Shown: positions 16,996 to 26,503, counted from the stretch's first letter. The stretch: DNA of 64,000 nucleotides from Mesorhizobium sp. 1M-11 (GCF_001303895.1 NZ_LJSD01000075.1:193501-257500); one strand, 5' to 3'. Made by a program: numbers and translations. The notes: generated by a model from the letters alone, not told the origin.

Positions 16996-17928
16996 TCACT
17001 TGCTGGGATGCTCCACCACCTGGCGTCCGAAGTCGGGAACGTCGATGTCCTGGCCGGCCTGGATGATCGAACGGCGGATGGCGCGGGTGCGGGTGAACAG
17101 GTCGAACAGCTTGTCACCGTCGCCCCAGCGGATCGCTCTTTGCAACGAAGACAGATCCTCCGAGAAACGCGCCAGCATCTCCAGGATGGCATCCTTGTTG
17201 TGCAGGCATACGTCCCGCCACATGGTCGGGTCCGAGGCGGCCAGACGGGTGAAGTCGCGGAAACCCGAGGCCGAATATTTGATGACCTCGGACTTCGTCA
17301 CATTCTCCAGATCGTCGGCCGTGCCGACGATGTTGTAGGCGATGATGTGCGGCAGATGCGAAACGATGGCGAGCGTCATGTCGTGATGCTCGGGCGTCAT
17401 GGTGTCGATGTTCGAACCGCAACGGCGCCAGAACTCCGTCAGCTTCTCCAACGCTTCCGGGTCGGTATCCGGCAGTGGCGTGAAAATGCACCAACGGTTG
17501 TCGAACAGGTCCGGAAAACCGGCGTCGGGGCCGGAATTCTCGGTGCCGGCGAGAGGATGGCCGGGAATGAAATGCACGCCTTCCGGCACGAAGGGCGACA
17601 TCTGCGCGATCACCGACTGCTTGGTGGAGCCGACATCGGTAAGGATCGCCCCCTTTTTGAGAGCCGGCGCGATCTCCTCGGCCACAGTGCCGGAAGCGCC
17701 TACCGGCACCGAGACGATAACGAGGTCGGCGTCGCGCACCGCCGCCTTTGCATCGGTCGTATAGCTGTCTCCAAGCTTCAGATCCTCGGCGCGTTTCAGC
17801 GTTTCCGGGCGGCGGGTGGAGATGGCGATATGGCGGGCGAGGCCTTCGCGACGCACCACGCGCGCGAGCGAGGAGCCAATCAGGCCGATGCCGATCAGGG
17901 CGATCTTTTCAAACAGAGGTTCGGGCAT
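16996..17928 (-). CDS. tyrC: Prephenate/arogenate (cyclohexadienyl) dehydrogenase
   Basis: NAD(P)-dependent oxidative decarboxylation step of tyrosine synthesis; 310 residues. The N-terminal Rossmann motif is IGIGLIGSSLARVVRREG, then VIVSVPVGAS and the active-site region FIPGHPLAGTENSGPDAG with the catalytic His. The C-terminal helical dimerisation domain contains MTPEHHDMTLAIVSHLPH and FRDFTRLAASDPTMWRD. It lacks a chorismate mutase domain, as is usual for the TyrC type. It follows hisC by four bases in the same direction, forming a tyrosine-synthesis operon in which HisC can supply the aromatic aminotransferase step. Confidence 0.9.
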   Translation of the reverse strand: MPEPLFEKIALIGIGLIGSSLARVVRREGLARHIAISTRRPETLKRAEDLKLGDSYTTDAKAAVRDADLVIVSVPVGASGTVAEEIAPALKKGAILTDVGSTKQSVIAQMSPFVPEGVHFIPGHPLAGTENSGPDAGFPDLFDNRWCIFTPLPDTDPEALEKLTEFWRRCGSNIDTMTPEHHDMTLAIVSHLPHIIAYNIVGTADDLENVTKSEVIKYSASGFRDFTRLAASDPTMWRDVCLHNKDAILEMLARFSEDLSSLQRAIRWGDGDKLFDLFTRTRAIRRSIIQAGQDIDVPDFGRQVVEHPSK

Positions 17929-17932
17929 TTCT

Positions 17933-19042
17933 TCAGCTTTTCAGGAATTCAGCGAGTGCGGCGACCACGCCGCGGTTGGCTTCTTCGGTTCCGACCGTCA
18001 TTCGCAGCGCGTTGGGAAAACCGTAGCCGGCAACGCGCCGCAGAATATAGCCTCGCTCACACAGATATTCGTCCGCTGCCGGCGCCGAGTGTTTCCGATC
18101 ATCGGGAAAATGGATCAGGATGAAGTTGCCGACGCTGGGGGTTACACGCAGGCCGAGCCTGGTCAGTTCGTCGGTCAGCCACGGCACCCAGGTCTCGATA
18201 TGCTGCACCGAACGCTCGACATGGGCGCGATCGCGCATTGCTGCCTCGCCCGCAGCGATCGCGGTGGCACTGACGTTGAAGGGATCGCGCACGCGCTCGA
18301 GCACGTCGACGACATGCGCCGGCGCATAGGACCAGCCGATGCGCGCGCCGCCGAGACCATGCACCTTGGAGAAGGTGCGCGTCATGACGACATTCTCGTT
18401 ACCCGCGACCAGCTCGACGCCGGCCTCGTAATCGTTCCGGCGCACGAATTCGGCATAGGCCGCGTCCAGCACCAGGAGCACGGTCCTGGGCAAACCGGCA
18501 TGCAGGCGCCGCACTTCCTCGAAGGGAATGTAGGTGCCTGTCGGATTGTTCGGATTGGCCAGGAAAACCATCTTCGTGCGCGGCGTGACGGCCGAAAGTA
18601 TGGCGTCGACGTCGACAAGCTCGCCCGCTTCCTTCGCTACCACCGGCGTCGCGCCGGCCGCCAGGATGAAGATCGGGTAAGCCAGAAATCCATGTTCCGT
18701 ATAGATCGCCTCGTCACCGGATCCCAGATAGATGCGCGCCAGCAGGCCAAGCACCTCGTCGGAGCCGTTGAAGCACTGGATGTTGGCGATGTTGAGCCCA
18801 TGCGTATCGGCGATGGCCTGGCGCAGCTTCGTCGCCTGGCCGTCAGGATAGCGCTCCAGCCCGGCGGCAGCCTCCTGCGCGGCCTCGACTGCCTTCGGCG
18901 ACGGTCCGAGCGGGTTCTCGTTGGCGGAGAGCTTATGGACCTTGGCGGCACCATGTGCCGCACCCTTGCCCGGCACATAGGCCTCGATATCCAGGATACC
19001 GGCACGAGGTTGCGGACGAAGCGGATCGGTTGCCTTGGTCAT
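17933..19042 (-). CDS. hisC: Histidinol-phosphate / aromatic aminotransferase
   Basis: PLP-dependent class I/II aminotransferase, 369 residues. Landmarks are [13 protein letters not shown], the pyridine-ring Asp region ([14 protein letters not shown], then [11 protein letters not shown]) and the Schiff-base lysine in [15 protein letters not shown]. The coupling to tyrC suggests that it serves tyrosine/phenylalanine synthesis as well as, or instead of, histidine. The ATG at 19042 gives the family-like start ([14 protein letters not shown] follows); the frame upstream runs into the metA leader region without similarity. It is divergent from metA. Confidence 0.9.
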   Translation of the reverse strand: MTKATDPLRPQPRAGILDIEAYVPGKGAAHGAAKVHKLSANENPLGPSPKAVEAAQEAAAGLERYPDGQATKLRQAIADTHGLNIANIQCFNGSDEVLGLLARIYLGSGDEAIYTEHGFLAYPIFILAAGATPVVAKEAGELVDVDAILSAVTPRTKMVFLANPNNPTGTYIPFEEVRRLHAGLPRTVLLVLDAAYAEFVRRNDYEAGVELVAGNENVVMTRTFSKVHGLGGARIGWSYAPAHVVDVLERVRDPFNVSATAIAAGEAAMRDRAHVERSVQHIETWVPWLTDELTRLGLRVTPSVGNFILIHFPDDRKHSAPAADEYLCERGYILRRVAGYGFPNALRMTVGTEEANRGVVAALAEFLKS

Positions 19043-19160
19043 GTCGAAAGTCCGTGATTGACGCCTCCGACCGGAGGCTCCGGCGGAAATACCGTCCGCA
19101 CCACTGAATGTCGAGGAAAACCGGAACCATGACGGGGCCGGCCCAACGTTCGAGCATCGA

Positions 19161-19189
19161 TTGACGCCATCGCTTGGTCGGCGTATTAG
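19161..19189 (+). promoter_or_regulatory. Sigma-70-type promoter of metA
   Basis: TTGACG (19161-19166), 17-base spacer, TATTAG (19184-19189). Transcription would start near 19196, just before the SAM-II element, as expected for a riboswitch leader. Confidence 0.6.
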
Positions 19190-19202
19190 CAGGACATCGA
19201 TC

Positions 19203-19255
19203 CGTGGTGATTTGGCCGGTCGGCTTGCAGCCACGTTAAATAAGTCGCTAAAGGG
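19203..19255 (+). ncRNA. SAM-II riboswitch
   Basis: Cis-acting S-adenosylmethionine sensor in the metA leader. The sequence carries the SAM-II consensus in order: P1 stem CGTGG (19203-19207) with CCACG (19231-19235), the GGTGATTTG block, GGCTTGCAGCCAC, GTTAAATAAG and GTCGCTAAAGG at the 3' end, where the pseudoknot forms. SAM-II elements in alphaproteobacteria precede metA, metX and related genes. An intrinsic terminator follows directly, pointing to transcriptional control: high SAM, less metA. Confidence 0.92.
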
Positions 19256-19270
19256 CCGTTTGCGATCCGT

Positions 19271-19307
19271 AAACCGGCTTTGCGACAGCAATGCCGGTTT
19301 TGTTTTT
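19271..19307 (+). terminator. Intrinsic terminator in metA leader
   Basis: Stem AAACCGGC (19271-19278) with GCCGGTTT (19293-19300), then TTGTTTTTT. It lies between the SAM-II element and the metA GTG, so it is the probable expression platform. It also shows that the ATG at 19291, inside the 3' arm, is not the true start. Confidence 0.75.
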
Positions 19308-19320
19308 TGGAGTTCGCAAA

Positions 19321-20244
19321 GTGCCGATCAAGATCCCGAACCAGCTCCCCGCCCGTGAAGTTCTTGTCAAAGAGGGCGTGTCCATCATGGACGAGCAGAC
19401 CGCCCTGCGCCAAGACATCCGCCCGCTGCAGATCGGCCTGCTCAACCTGATGCCCAACAAGATCAGGACGGAGACGCAGTTTGCCCGGCTGATCGGCGCG
19501 ACGCCGTTGCAGGTCGAACTGACCCTGGTGCGCATCGGCAATCACAAGGCCAAGAATACGTCCGAAGAACATCTGATCACCTTCTACCAGACGTGGGAGG
19601 AGGTGAAGGAACGCAAATTCGACGGCTTCATCATCACCGGTGCGCCGGTGGAATTGTTGCCATTCGAGGACGTGACATACTGGGACGAACTCAAGCAGAT
19701 CCTCGACTGGACGAAGACAAACGTCCATTCGTCTTTTTTCATCTGTTGGGGAGCCATGGCCGCCGCCTGGCATTTCCACCAGGTCCCGAAACACACGCTG
19801 GAAGAGAAGGCGTTCGGCGTCTTCCGCCACCGCAACAACGCGCCCGCCTCCCCCTATCTCTCCGGTTTCTCCGATGATTTTGCGATTCCCGTGTCTCGCT
19901 GGACCGAAGTGCGTACAGCCGACATCCCGGCAGGCTCCGGCCTGGAGCTGCTGATGGATTCGGAAGAGACGGGCCCGAGCCTGCTCGCCGAGCAGACCGG
20001 CAACCGCCTCTATATGTTCAACCACATCGAATATGACTCAACCTCGCTCAAGGAAGAGTATGACCGCGACGTCACCGCCGGCGTATCGATCGCTGTGCCG
20101 CACGAGTATTATCCGGACGACGACCCCAAGCGTCCGCCGCTGAACCGTTGGCGTTCGCATGCCCATCTGCTGTTCGGCAACTGGATCAACAGCGTCTATC
20201 AGACCACCGCCTACGACGCGGAAAATATCGGAAAAGAAGGCTAG
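19321..20244 (+). CDS. metA: Homoserine O-acetyltransferase (MetA family, Glu111 type)
   Basis: First committed step of methionine synthesis: acylation of homoserine. 307 residues from the GTG at 19321, which follows GGAG by 8 bases and begins [10 protein letters not shown] like MetA of E. coli (MPIRVPDELP). The catalytic Cys142 (FFICWGAM), the His-Glu pair (FNHIEYD) and the C-terminal [12 protein letters not shown] block are present. Residue 111 is Glu ([10 protein letters not shown]), where E. coli has Gly. Glu111 is known to specify acetyl-CoA in this family, so the product is probably O-acetylhomoserine despite the usual succinyltransferase label. Controlled by the SAM-II leader and closed by a strong terminator. 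Confidence 0.93.
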   Translation: MPIKIPNQLPAREVLVKEGVSIMDEQTALRQDIRPLQIGLLNLMPNKIRTETQFARLIGATPLQVELTLVRIGNHKAKNTSEEHLITFYQTWEEVKERKFDGFIITGAPVELLPFEDVTYWDELKQILDWTKTNVHSSFFICWGAMAAAWHFHQVPKHTLEEKAFGVFRHRNNAPASPYLSGFSDDFAIPVSRWTEVRTADIPAGSGLELLMDSEETGPSLLAEQTGNRLYMFNHIEYDSTSLKEEYDRDVTAGVSIAVPHEYYPDDDPKRPPLNRWRSHAHLLFGNWINSVYQTTAYDAENIGKEG

Positions 20245-20254
20245 AGATGCCGAA

Positions 20255-20284
20255 ACCGCGCTCGATTGCCGAGCGCGGTCTTTC
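20255..20284 (+). terminator. Intrinsic terminator of metA
   Basis: A perfect 10-base stem ACCGCGCTCG / CGAGCGCGGT with a 5-base loop, followed by CTTTC, 10 bases after the metA stop. The T-run is short. Confidence 0.7.
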
Positions 20285-20312
20285 AATGGCGGTCCTTACA
20301 GGCCTGTCGAGC

Positions 20313-21179
20313 CTACGCGGCAGCAGCGCGGTGTTCGCGGAAGGCGCAGGCAATAGTGCGCAACGCGTCGCGCGAGCGCTGGTCGGTCAGCGTCGAATGC
20401 AGCACGATTTCCGAAGACGGCAGCGGCGGCAGATTGAACTTGCGGCTAACTTCGATGGTCCCGACCGGCGCAAGCCGCTCGGAGAATACGGCCATAGCAA
20501 GCCCTGCCGACACCGCTGCCATGACCACCGACGAGCCGCCACCCAGGAACACCTCGGTCCACGATATGCCGGCATCGTCGAGCGCGTGAGTGCCGATGTC
20601 GCGCACGCCGCATGCCGGTGACAAGGCAGCAAGCCGCATCGGCTCGCCCGGACGGCAATGGAAACTGGGGGCGGCGAACCAGCCGAAATGCTCCGGCCCC
20701 AGCACCTCGCCATCGCGTCGATCGTCCTCGCGCCGTACGATCGCGGCATCCAGCTCCCCACGGTCGAATGCATCGAGCAGATTGCGCGAATTGTCGACCT
20801 GCACCTCGATGGTCAACGCCGGATCATGTTCGTTGAGGCGCGCCAGCAATGTCGTTACTTCCGGACCGGCGACATGGGCTGCGATGCCCAGCGCAAAACG
20901 GCGGGCGCAAGAGGAGAGGCCTGCAACGGCACGGTCATGCGCGGCGAGAAAGTCGCGTGCCGGCTGGATGAACACCGCCCCTTCCGCCGAAAGCCGCACG
21001 TGGCGCGGCGTGCGTTCGATCAGCTTGCGGCCAATCCTCTCCTCGAGCCGTTTGAGTTTCACGCTGATCGCTGCCTGCGTCGTGCCCAATGCGTCTGCAG
21101 CGCGGGTGAAGCTCTGAAGGTCGGCAACCATGACAAAGGCCTGCACGGCCTCCACGTCTAGTGACAACATTGTCAGCAT
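20313..21179 (-). CDS. LysR family transcriptional regulator
   Basis: A 288-residue LysR protein. The DNA-binding domain (about 1-65) contains FVMVADLQSFTRAADALGTT, AAISVKLKRLEERIGRKLIE and RTPRHVRLSAEG; the remainder is the effector-binding domain. It is divergent from the DHA2-type efflux pump gene (136 bases between starts), so it probably controls the pump. An ATG at 21170 is an equally possible start; neither has a clear Shine-Dalgarno sequence. The ligand is unknown. Confidence 0.86.
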   Translation of the reverse strand: MLTMLSLDVEAVQAFVMVADLQSFTRAADALGTTQAAISVKLKRLEERIGRKLIERTPRHVRLSAEGAVFIQPARDFLAAHDRAVAGLSSCARRFALGIAAHVAGPEVTTLLARLNEHDPALTIEVQVDNSRNLLDAFDRGELDAAIVRREDDRRDGEVLGPEHFGWFAAPSFHCRPGEPMRLAALSPACGVRDIGTHALDDAGISWTEVFLGGGSSVVMAAVSAGLAMAVFSERLAPVGTIEVSRKFNLPPLPSSEIVLHSTLTDQRSRDALRTIACAFREHRAAAA

Positions 21180-21315
21180 ACCAATTTGTTATCTCTGAAA
21201 TAGATTTACATTGCATTTTCATATGTTCAAGTTGCGACCATCTGAAATTCGAATTTCGCACCGCAACTGAGCGGCGTGGGCGTGGACATCGCCTCCGCCG
21301 ATGCCGGAGGTTTTG

Positions 21316-22872
21316 ATGAATACCCCCAGTAGAAACGGCCTCGTGCTCGCCGCCGTTTGTCTGTCTGCCTTGATGTTCGGCCTGGAGATCTCCAGCGTGC
21401 CGGTGATCCTGCCAACGCTGGAACGCGTGCTGCAGGCCGATTTCAAGGCCATGCAGTGGATCATGAATGCCTACACCATCGCCTGCACCACCGTGCTGAT
21501 GGCAACCGGCACTTTCGCCGACCGCTTCGGCAGGAAGTTGGTTTTTGCCATAACGGTCGCGGCCTTCGGCCTGACCTCGCTGATGTGCGGGCTTGCGCCC
21601 AACACCTCGCTGCTGATCGCGGCCCGTTTTCTGCAGGGCATGGCCGGCGGGGCGATGTTCATCTGTTCGATCGCCATTCTTTCGCACCAGTTCCAGGACG
21701 GCAGGGAACGCGGCAGGGCCTTCGCCATCTGGGGCGTGATCGCCGGCATCGGTCTCGGTTTCGGCCCGATCATCGGAGGCGGCATCGTGGCCCTGTCGAC
21801 CTGGCAGTGGGTCTTTCTCGTCCATGCGCCGCTGGCGGTGCTCTGCATGGTCCTCACCTATGTCGGCGTCTCCGAATCGCGCGACCCGCAAGCCAAGAAG
21901 CTCGACATTCTGGGCATCGTCCTTCTCAGTGCCGCTGTCTTCGGCCTGGCCTATTACATCACCCAGGCTCCTGATTTCGGTGGCTTCTTGAGCCCCGCTG
22001 CCCTGGCCATCGCTGCAGCGACGATCGTCGGCTTCATCGCATTCGTCCTGGTGGAACGCTATCATGCCCACCCGATGTTCGACTTTTCGGTGTTCAGGAT
22101 CCGCGATTTCTCCGGCGCGATAATCGGCTGCATCGGCATGAACTTCAGCTACTGGCCGTTCATGATCTACCTGCCGATCTATTTCGCGGTCGGTCTCGGC
22201 TATGAGAGCACCACGACAGGCCTCGCTTTGCTTGCCTATACGGTTCCTTTCCTGGTGATGCCGCCCATTGCCCAGTACCTGCTGGTCCGCTTCAACGCGC
22301 GCATCGTCATCCCGCTCGGCCTGTTCACCATCGGCCTCGGCTTCGTCCTGATGTGGCTGGGTTCTGCTGCCGAAGCGGCAAGCGGCCTCACTGTCCTGCC
22401 CGGCGCGCTGGTTTCCGGCATCGGCCTCGGTCTGACCACGACGCCCGCCACCAACATGACGACCGGTTCAGTGCCGGCGAGCCGCGCCGGCATGGCTTCC
22501 GGCATCGACACCAGTGCCCGGCTGATCGCGCTCGCCATCAACATCGCCGTCATGGGCTTTGTTCTCGTCGAAGGCATCCTGCACGGGTTGAAGAAGGGCC
22601 TGCCGGACGCGTTCGACGGGGTCGACCTCCGTGCGGTCGCCGAAAAGATCGCCGCCGGCAACACCGCGGCATTGCAGGATACCACTCGACAGGGCCTGAC
22701 TGTGCCGACGGACGTCGTCCACTCCGCACTCGTCGAAGGCTTCGGCTGGGTGATGCTTTACGGCGGCCTCGGCGTCTGGGTTCTGGCGGCGCTGTCTTTC
22801 GCCATCTTCGGTTCGAGCAAGGCCGGCGCCATCCCCGTATCCGAAGCGCGGGCGGGGACACATGGTCTCTGA
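21316..22872 (+). CDS. MFS drug/solute efflux transporter (DHA2, EmrB/QacA type)
   Basis: Inner-membrane proton antiporter of 518 residues with about 14 predicted helices, the DHA2 layout. Motif A after helix 2 is GTFADRFGRKLVF, and motif C-like glycine-rich sequence is seen in helix 5 (GVIAGIGLGFGPIIGG). GGAGG lies five bases before the ATG at 21316, which is better placed than the in-frame ATG at 21301. There is no adjacent membrane-fusion partner, so it may export to the periplasm only. Likely regulated by the divergent LysR protein. Confidence 0.88.
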   Translation: MNTPSRNGLVLAAVCLSALMFGLEISSVPVILPTLERVLQADFKAMQWIMNAYTIACTTVLMATGTFADRFGRKLVFAITVAAFGLTSLMCGLAPNTSLLIAARFLQGMAGGAMFICSIAILSHQFQDGRERGRAFAIWGVIAGIGLGFGPIIGGGIVALSTWQWVFLVHAPLAVLCMVLTYVGVSESRDPQAKKLDILGIVLLSAAVFGLAYYITQAPDFGGFLSPAALAIAAATIVGFIAFVLVERYHAHPMFDFSVFRIRDFSGAIIGCIGMNFSYWPFMIYLPIYFAVGLGYESTTTGLALLAYTVPFLVMPPIAQYLLVRFNARIVIPLGLFTIGLGFVLMWLGSAAEAASGLTVLPGALVSGIGLGLTTTPATNMTTGSVPASRAGMASGIDTSARLIALAINIAVMGFVLVEGILHGLKKGLPDAFDGVDLRAVAEKIAAGNTAALQDTTRQGLTVPTDVVHSALVEGFGWVMLYGGLGVWVLAALSFAIFGSSKAGAIPVSEARAGTHGL

Positions 22873-22874
22873 CT

Positions 22875-22918
22875 GAGCGGTTTCTCCGCTCGGAAGTCGT
22901 CCCGCCGACAACGGGGCG
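22875..22918. terminator. Tandem hairpins between convergent efflux and ABC transporter genes
   Basis: GAGCGG-TTTCT-CCGCTC (22875-22891), then CCGCC-GACAACGG-GGCGG in the next 30 bases. The position between two convergent stops suggests termination; there is no good T-run. Confidence 0.4.
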
Positions 22919-22927
22919 GCTTCTGTC

Positions 22928-24799
22928 TCAATTGACGCGTTCGACCTTTTCGTCGGCACCGTCATGCCCAGCGGCGCTGCCATTGCGCCTGGCACCGTTC
23001 CCGTTGCGCTTGTGCGCGCGGATCACCGGCGGCGGCTCCAGTGCACCGGCCCGCACCCGCGGCGGCTTCAGCGCCGGCAGATCCGAGCATTTGATGATGC
23101 TGAGCGCACGCGGAAAGAAGTTATAGTTGTGCTGGCCGCGGCCGATATTGATGATCCCGGCCTTGGGCAGATGCTTGCCCAGCATGGCGAACACGCGCTT
23201 GACGACGGTGCCGCTGAATGTGTCCATCGCCTCGTCGATGACCACCCAGTCCGGCTTCTGCAGGGCGAGCCGGGCAAAGGCCACCAGCCGCTGTTCCTCC
23301 TCGTTGAGTTCTCTGTCCCAGCGTGCGTGACGATCAAGCGACGACGCAAGATGATCGAGGCCGGCCTCGGCCAGAACACCGGTGACGCTTGCATCATCGA
23401 TACCCGTCATGCCGTCGATCAACATCTCGCGCAGCGTGCCCGGCGCGAAGTACGGCGTGCGCGGCACGAAGGCGAGATTGGCACCTGCCGGCATGCCGAT
23501 ACGCCCCGCCCCCCAGGGCCATAGCCCTGCCACCGCACGGAAGAACAGCGTCTTGCCGGCACTCGGATCGCCGGTGATCAGCACGTGCTCTCCCGGTTCG
23601 ATCCTCACCGACTTTTCCGCAAGCCTCGAACAGCCCGACGTCGCTCCGACGATCAGGTCTTCGAACACCATGGTGCCGTCCTTGGTTTCGAACACCTGGA
23701 TGTGCTGTTCGCCGCCATGCAACTGGTCGGCCTCCTTCAGCGCCATGCGGAAGTCGGCGACGCGCATCAGCGTGGCGCGCCAGTCGGCGATCCCGCCGAT
23801 ATTGTTCACGAACCAGCGCAGCGAGGAATGGACCTGGTTGAAAGCACCGACCGCCATCATCAGCCCGCCGAAGGTGATGTCGCCGGCGAAGTAGACAGGC
23901 GCCGCCACCAGGATCGGTGCAACCACGGTGATCCAGCCATAGGTGTCGGTGACCCAGCCGAGATTGATCTGGGCGCGGAAGATTCGCATGATCGAGGCGA
24001 CCAGTGCGGCGAGATCGGTGGCCAACCGCCGTTTCTCGCTCGCTTCACCGCGGGAGAGCGTGATGGCATCGATGTTCTCGTTCACGCGCACCATGGAAAA
24101 GCGCAGGTCCGCCTCGCGCGCATAACGGTCGCTGTTGAGCCCGATGAGGGGCCGCCCCACCAGCCAGCTCAGCCAGGACGCGATCCCGGCATACAGGAAC
24201 GCCGCCCAGACCATGTAACCCGGGATGGCGATGGCATGTCCGCCGATGTTGAAGACGAAACCCGAGGAAAGCGCCCACAGGACACCGACAAAGGACACCA
24301 GCAGGATGATGGACTGCAATAGACCCACGCCAAGGTCGGTCGACAAGTCGGAAAGATGTCCCGCATCCTGCTGCATGCGCTGGTCGGGATTGACCCCGAT
24401 CGCCCCCGCATTGGCGACCCGGAAGGCGCGGTTCGGCTTCAGCCACTCCTCGACCAGGTCGGTCGTCAGAGATTCGCGCAGCTTCAGCCGGAAGCGCTGA
24501 TTGAGCCACTGCTGGCCGATGTTGAGCACGAGCAGCCCGCCGGCAATCATCGCGAAGACGACCAGTTGATCGAGGAAGGCGGTTAGATCCCGCCGCTGCA
24601 GGGAATCGTAGAAAGGCTGGTTCCAGCGGTTGAGCAGGATCTGGCCATAGGCCGTGGCGAGGATGACCGCGAGAATACCACCGGCGAAGATCAGCAGCGC
24701 ACGGCGTCCCGGCGAGGTGTTCAACCCTTGCCGCACCGTCGCCAGCTGATCCCGAAGGCTGCTCATTTCGGCCTGAACGGTGCCGGTGGTGTCGCTCAT
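22928..24799 (-). CDS. ABC transporter, fused permease-ATPase (YddA/ABCD-like)
   Basis: A 623-residue half-transporter with an ABC_membrane_2-type membrane domain (helices about 34-55, 78-98, 165-190, 200-225 and more) and a C-terminal ATPase. Walker A is ITGDPSAGKTLFF. The signature region reads ELNEEEQRLVAFARLAL instead of LSGGQ, and the segment after Walker B is VVIDEAMDTFSG rather than DEATSALD. Such variation is frequent in this SbmA/YddA/ABCD-related group, but here the motif is far from canonical. The tail is rich in Arg, Gly and Asn. AGGAG precedes the ATG at 24799, which overlaps the TGA of the methyltransferase gene (ATGA). The substrate is unknown. Confidence 0.85.
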   Translation of the reverse strand: MSDTTGTVQAEMSSLRDQLATVRQGLNTSPGRRALLIFAGGILAVILATAYGQILLNRWNQPFYDSLQRRDLTAFLDQLVVFAMIAGGLLVLNIGQQWLNQRFRLKLRESLTTDLVEEWLKPNRAFRVANAGAIGVNPDQRMQQDAGHLSDLSTDLGVGLLQSIILLVSFVGVLWALSSGFVFNIGGHAIAIPGYMVWAAFLYAGIASWLSWLVGRPLIGLNSDRYAREADLRFSMVRVNENIDAITLSRGEASEKRRLATDLAALVASIMRIFRAQINLGWVTDTYGWITVVAPILVAAPVYFAGDITFGGLMMAVGAFNQVHSSLRWFVNNIGGIADWRATLMRVADFRMALKEADQLHGGEQHIQVFETKDGTMVFEDLIVGATSGCSRLAEKSVRIEPGEHVLITGDPSAGKTLFFRAVAGLWPWGAGRIGMPAGANLAFVPRTPYFAPGTLREMLIDGMTGIDDASVTGVLAEAGLDHLASSLDRHARWDRELNEEEQRLVAFARLALQKPDWVVIDEAMDTFSGTVVKRVFAMLGKHLPKAGIINIGRGQHNYNFFPRALSIIKCSDLPALKPPRVRAGALEPPPVIRAHKRNGNGARRNGSAAGHDGADEKVERVN

Positions 24800-25581
24800 C
24801 GCCGCTCCGCTCCTGGAACCCCCAAAGCACTGTTGTCCTGTCTTCGACGACCGAGCCGCGTCGCCCCTTGTGGCGAAAACACCGGCACGAAGACACGACG
24901 CGATGCACGCTGTGCGACCGGCACGCCCTGGTAGAGTCGCTTCTGTGCCGACACGGCAATGACGCCGGAAAAGATCGGCCACATACGACGCCCGGCACTT
25001 TCGAACAGCGATTGGAAGCGCATCATGAAACGGCGCTGCGATGGCGGGAAATAAAGCCCATCCGACCAGGCGGCCGGCGTGAAGTTCGCTTCCCGCAGCA
25101 ATTCGGCGATCTGTCCACGCGAATAGGGCCGGCCTGTGCCGAAAGGCGTGTGTTCGAAACGCGCCCACACACCGCGCCGGTTCGGGACGACGATGACGAC
25201 GTGGCCTGCCGGCGCCAATACCCGCCAGACTTCATTCAGCGTCTCGCGCGGATTTTCCGTGTGCTCCAGCGAGTGGATGAGCAACATGCGGTCGATGGAT
25301 GAATCGACCAGCGGCAACTCTTCGTCGAAGACCAGCGCGGTTGCCGACGGACCGGCAGACGGCCACACCACGGCGCCCTGGGTTGCGGGCATGAAGGCAA
25401 GTGCCCGTTCTGCATCGGCGCCGAAGCGTTCCAGCCAGGGCAGCGCGTAACCCAGCCCCACCAGCCTTTCGTTGGGCACGGAAGCCCAGATCGACGACAG
25501 CGCCATGGTGATCGAACGCTCGGCCAGTTGTCCGAGCGGCGAGGCATAGAAGGAGCGCAGGTCGACAATATCCGAATGCAT
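24796..25581 (-). CDS. SAM-dependent methyltransferase (class I)
   Basis: A 261-residue protein with a class I methyltransferase core: MALSSIW...[13 protein letters not shown] in place of the usual glycine-rich motif [23 protein letters not shown] (motif IV region) and [20 protein letters not shown] (post-motif). The C-terminal part is basic. The ATG at 25581 begins [12 protein letters not shown], the usual opening of these proteins next to gloB. It is translationally coupled (ATGA) to the downstream ABC transporter and divergent from gloB, so its substrate could be linked to either; neither is proven. Confidence 0.8.
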   Translation of the reverse strand: MHSDIVDLRSFYASPLGQLAERSITMALSSIWASVPNERLVGLGYALPWLERFGADAERALAFMPATQGAVVWPSAGPSATALVFDEELPLVDSSIDRMLLIHSLEHTENPRETLNEVWRVLAPAGHVVIVVPNRRGVWARFEHTPFGTGRPYSRGQIAELLREANFTPAAWSDGLYFPPSQRRFMMRFQSLFESAGRRMWPIFSGVIAVSAQKRLYQGVPVAQRASRRVFVPVFSPQGATRLGRRRQDNSALGVPGAERR

Positions 25582-25733
25582 GGGCTGGGACCGTATCTGC
25601 GGGAAGGCTGGAGTCAACAAACTGCGGCGCTGACGACCGTATCTTCGGGACAAGTAGGATCGAGGCGACATCTTTAAAGGGTGACAGGAACCGCCGAGCA
25701 CCCTATCTGTGCGGACGACAAGGGAGACCGGCG

Positions 25734-26501
25734 ATGGCGATCGAAATCGAACAGTTCATGTGCCGCCAGGACAATTTCGGCGTGCTCCTGCGCGAGCCGA
25801 AGAGCGGCGCGGTGGCTCTTGTCGACGCGCCGGAGGAGGCTACTATCCTGGCCGCCGTGAAGCGCACCGGCTGGACGCCGAAAACCATCCTCACCACGCA
25901 CCACCATACCGACCATGTCGAGGCCAATCTGGCACTGAAGCAGCGTTTCGGCCTCGAAATCATCGGCCCGGAACTCGAAAAAGCCAAGATCCCCGGCGTT
26001 GACCGTACCGTAAAGGGCGGTGACAGTTTCAAGCTGGGTGAAGAAACGGTCGAAGTGATCTCCACGCCTGGCCATACCGCCGGCCACATATCCTACTATT
26101 TCCCGCAATCAGGGGTCGTCTTCACCGCCGACACGCTGTTTGCGCTGGGTTGCGGCCGCCTGTTCGAGGCGCCGGCAGCGGTGATGTTCGAATCGTTGAA
26201 GAAGCTCGCCGCGCTGCCGGCCGAAACGAAGGTTTATTGCGGCCACGAATACACATTGTCGAATGCCCGTTTCGCGCTGACTGTCGACCCGACCAATTCG
26301 GCCTTGAAAGAGCGTGCCGCGAAAATCGAGAAGCTCCGCGCTGCCGACAAGCCGACCTTGCCGACGACGATCGGCGAGGAGCTGTCCACCAACCCGTTCC
26401 TGCGCTGGCACGACCCGGCGATCCGCCGCCATCTCGGCATGGAAAAGGCGAGCGACGCCGAGGTCTTCGCCGAAATCCGCAAGCGCAAGGACGTTTTTTG
26501 A
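25734..26501 (+). CDS. gloB: Hydroxyacylglutathione hydrolase (glyoxalase II)
   Basis: Hydrolyses S-lactoylglutathione to lactate and glutathione in methylglyoxal detoxification. The 255-residue product has the metallo-beta-lactamase metal site: THHHTDH (residues 55-61), His114 in TPGHTAGH, Asp133 in [13 protein letters not shown] and His171 in YCGHEYT. The C-terminal HAGH domain follows, with [12 protein letters not shown]. This is the normal size. GAGACC precedes the ATG. The cupin gene follows after two bases, so they are one operon. Confidence 0.94.
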   Translation: MAIEIEQFMCRQDNFGVLLREPKSGAVALVDAPEEATILAAVKRTGWTPKTILTTHHHTDHVEANLALKQRFGLEIIGPELEKAKIPGVDRTVKGGDSFKLGEETVEVISTPGHTAGHISYYFPQSGVVFTADTLFALGCGRLFEAPAAVMFESLKKLAALPAETKVYCGHEYTLSNARFALTVDPTNSALKERAAKIEKLRAADKPTLPTTIGEELSTNPFLRWHDPAIRRHLGMEKASDAEVFAEIRKRKDVF

Positions 26502-26503
26502 AC

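Noticed and set aside
17008-18123. 371-codon frame antisense to tyrC
   Set aside because: Runs across tyrC and into hisC with no motif; both sense genes are complete and well supported.
19291-19293. ATG as metA start
   Set aside because: It lies in the 3' arm of the leader terminator and adds residues with no family similarity; the GTG at 19321 follows a Shine-Dalgarno sequence and matches the MetA N-terminus.
20935-22071. 378-codon minus-strand frame across the LysR/efflux junction
   Set aside because: Overlaps the convincing LysR and MFS genes and their intergenic control region; very polar low-quality composition.
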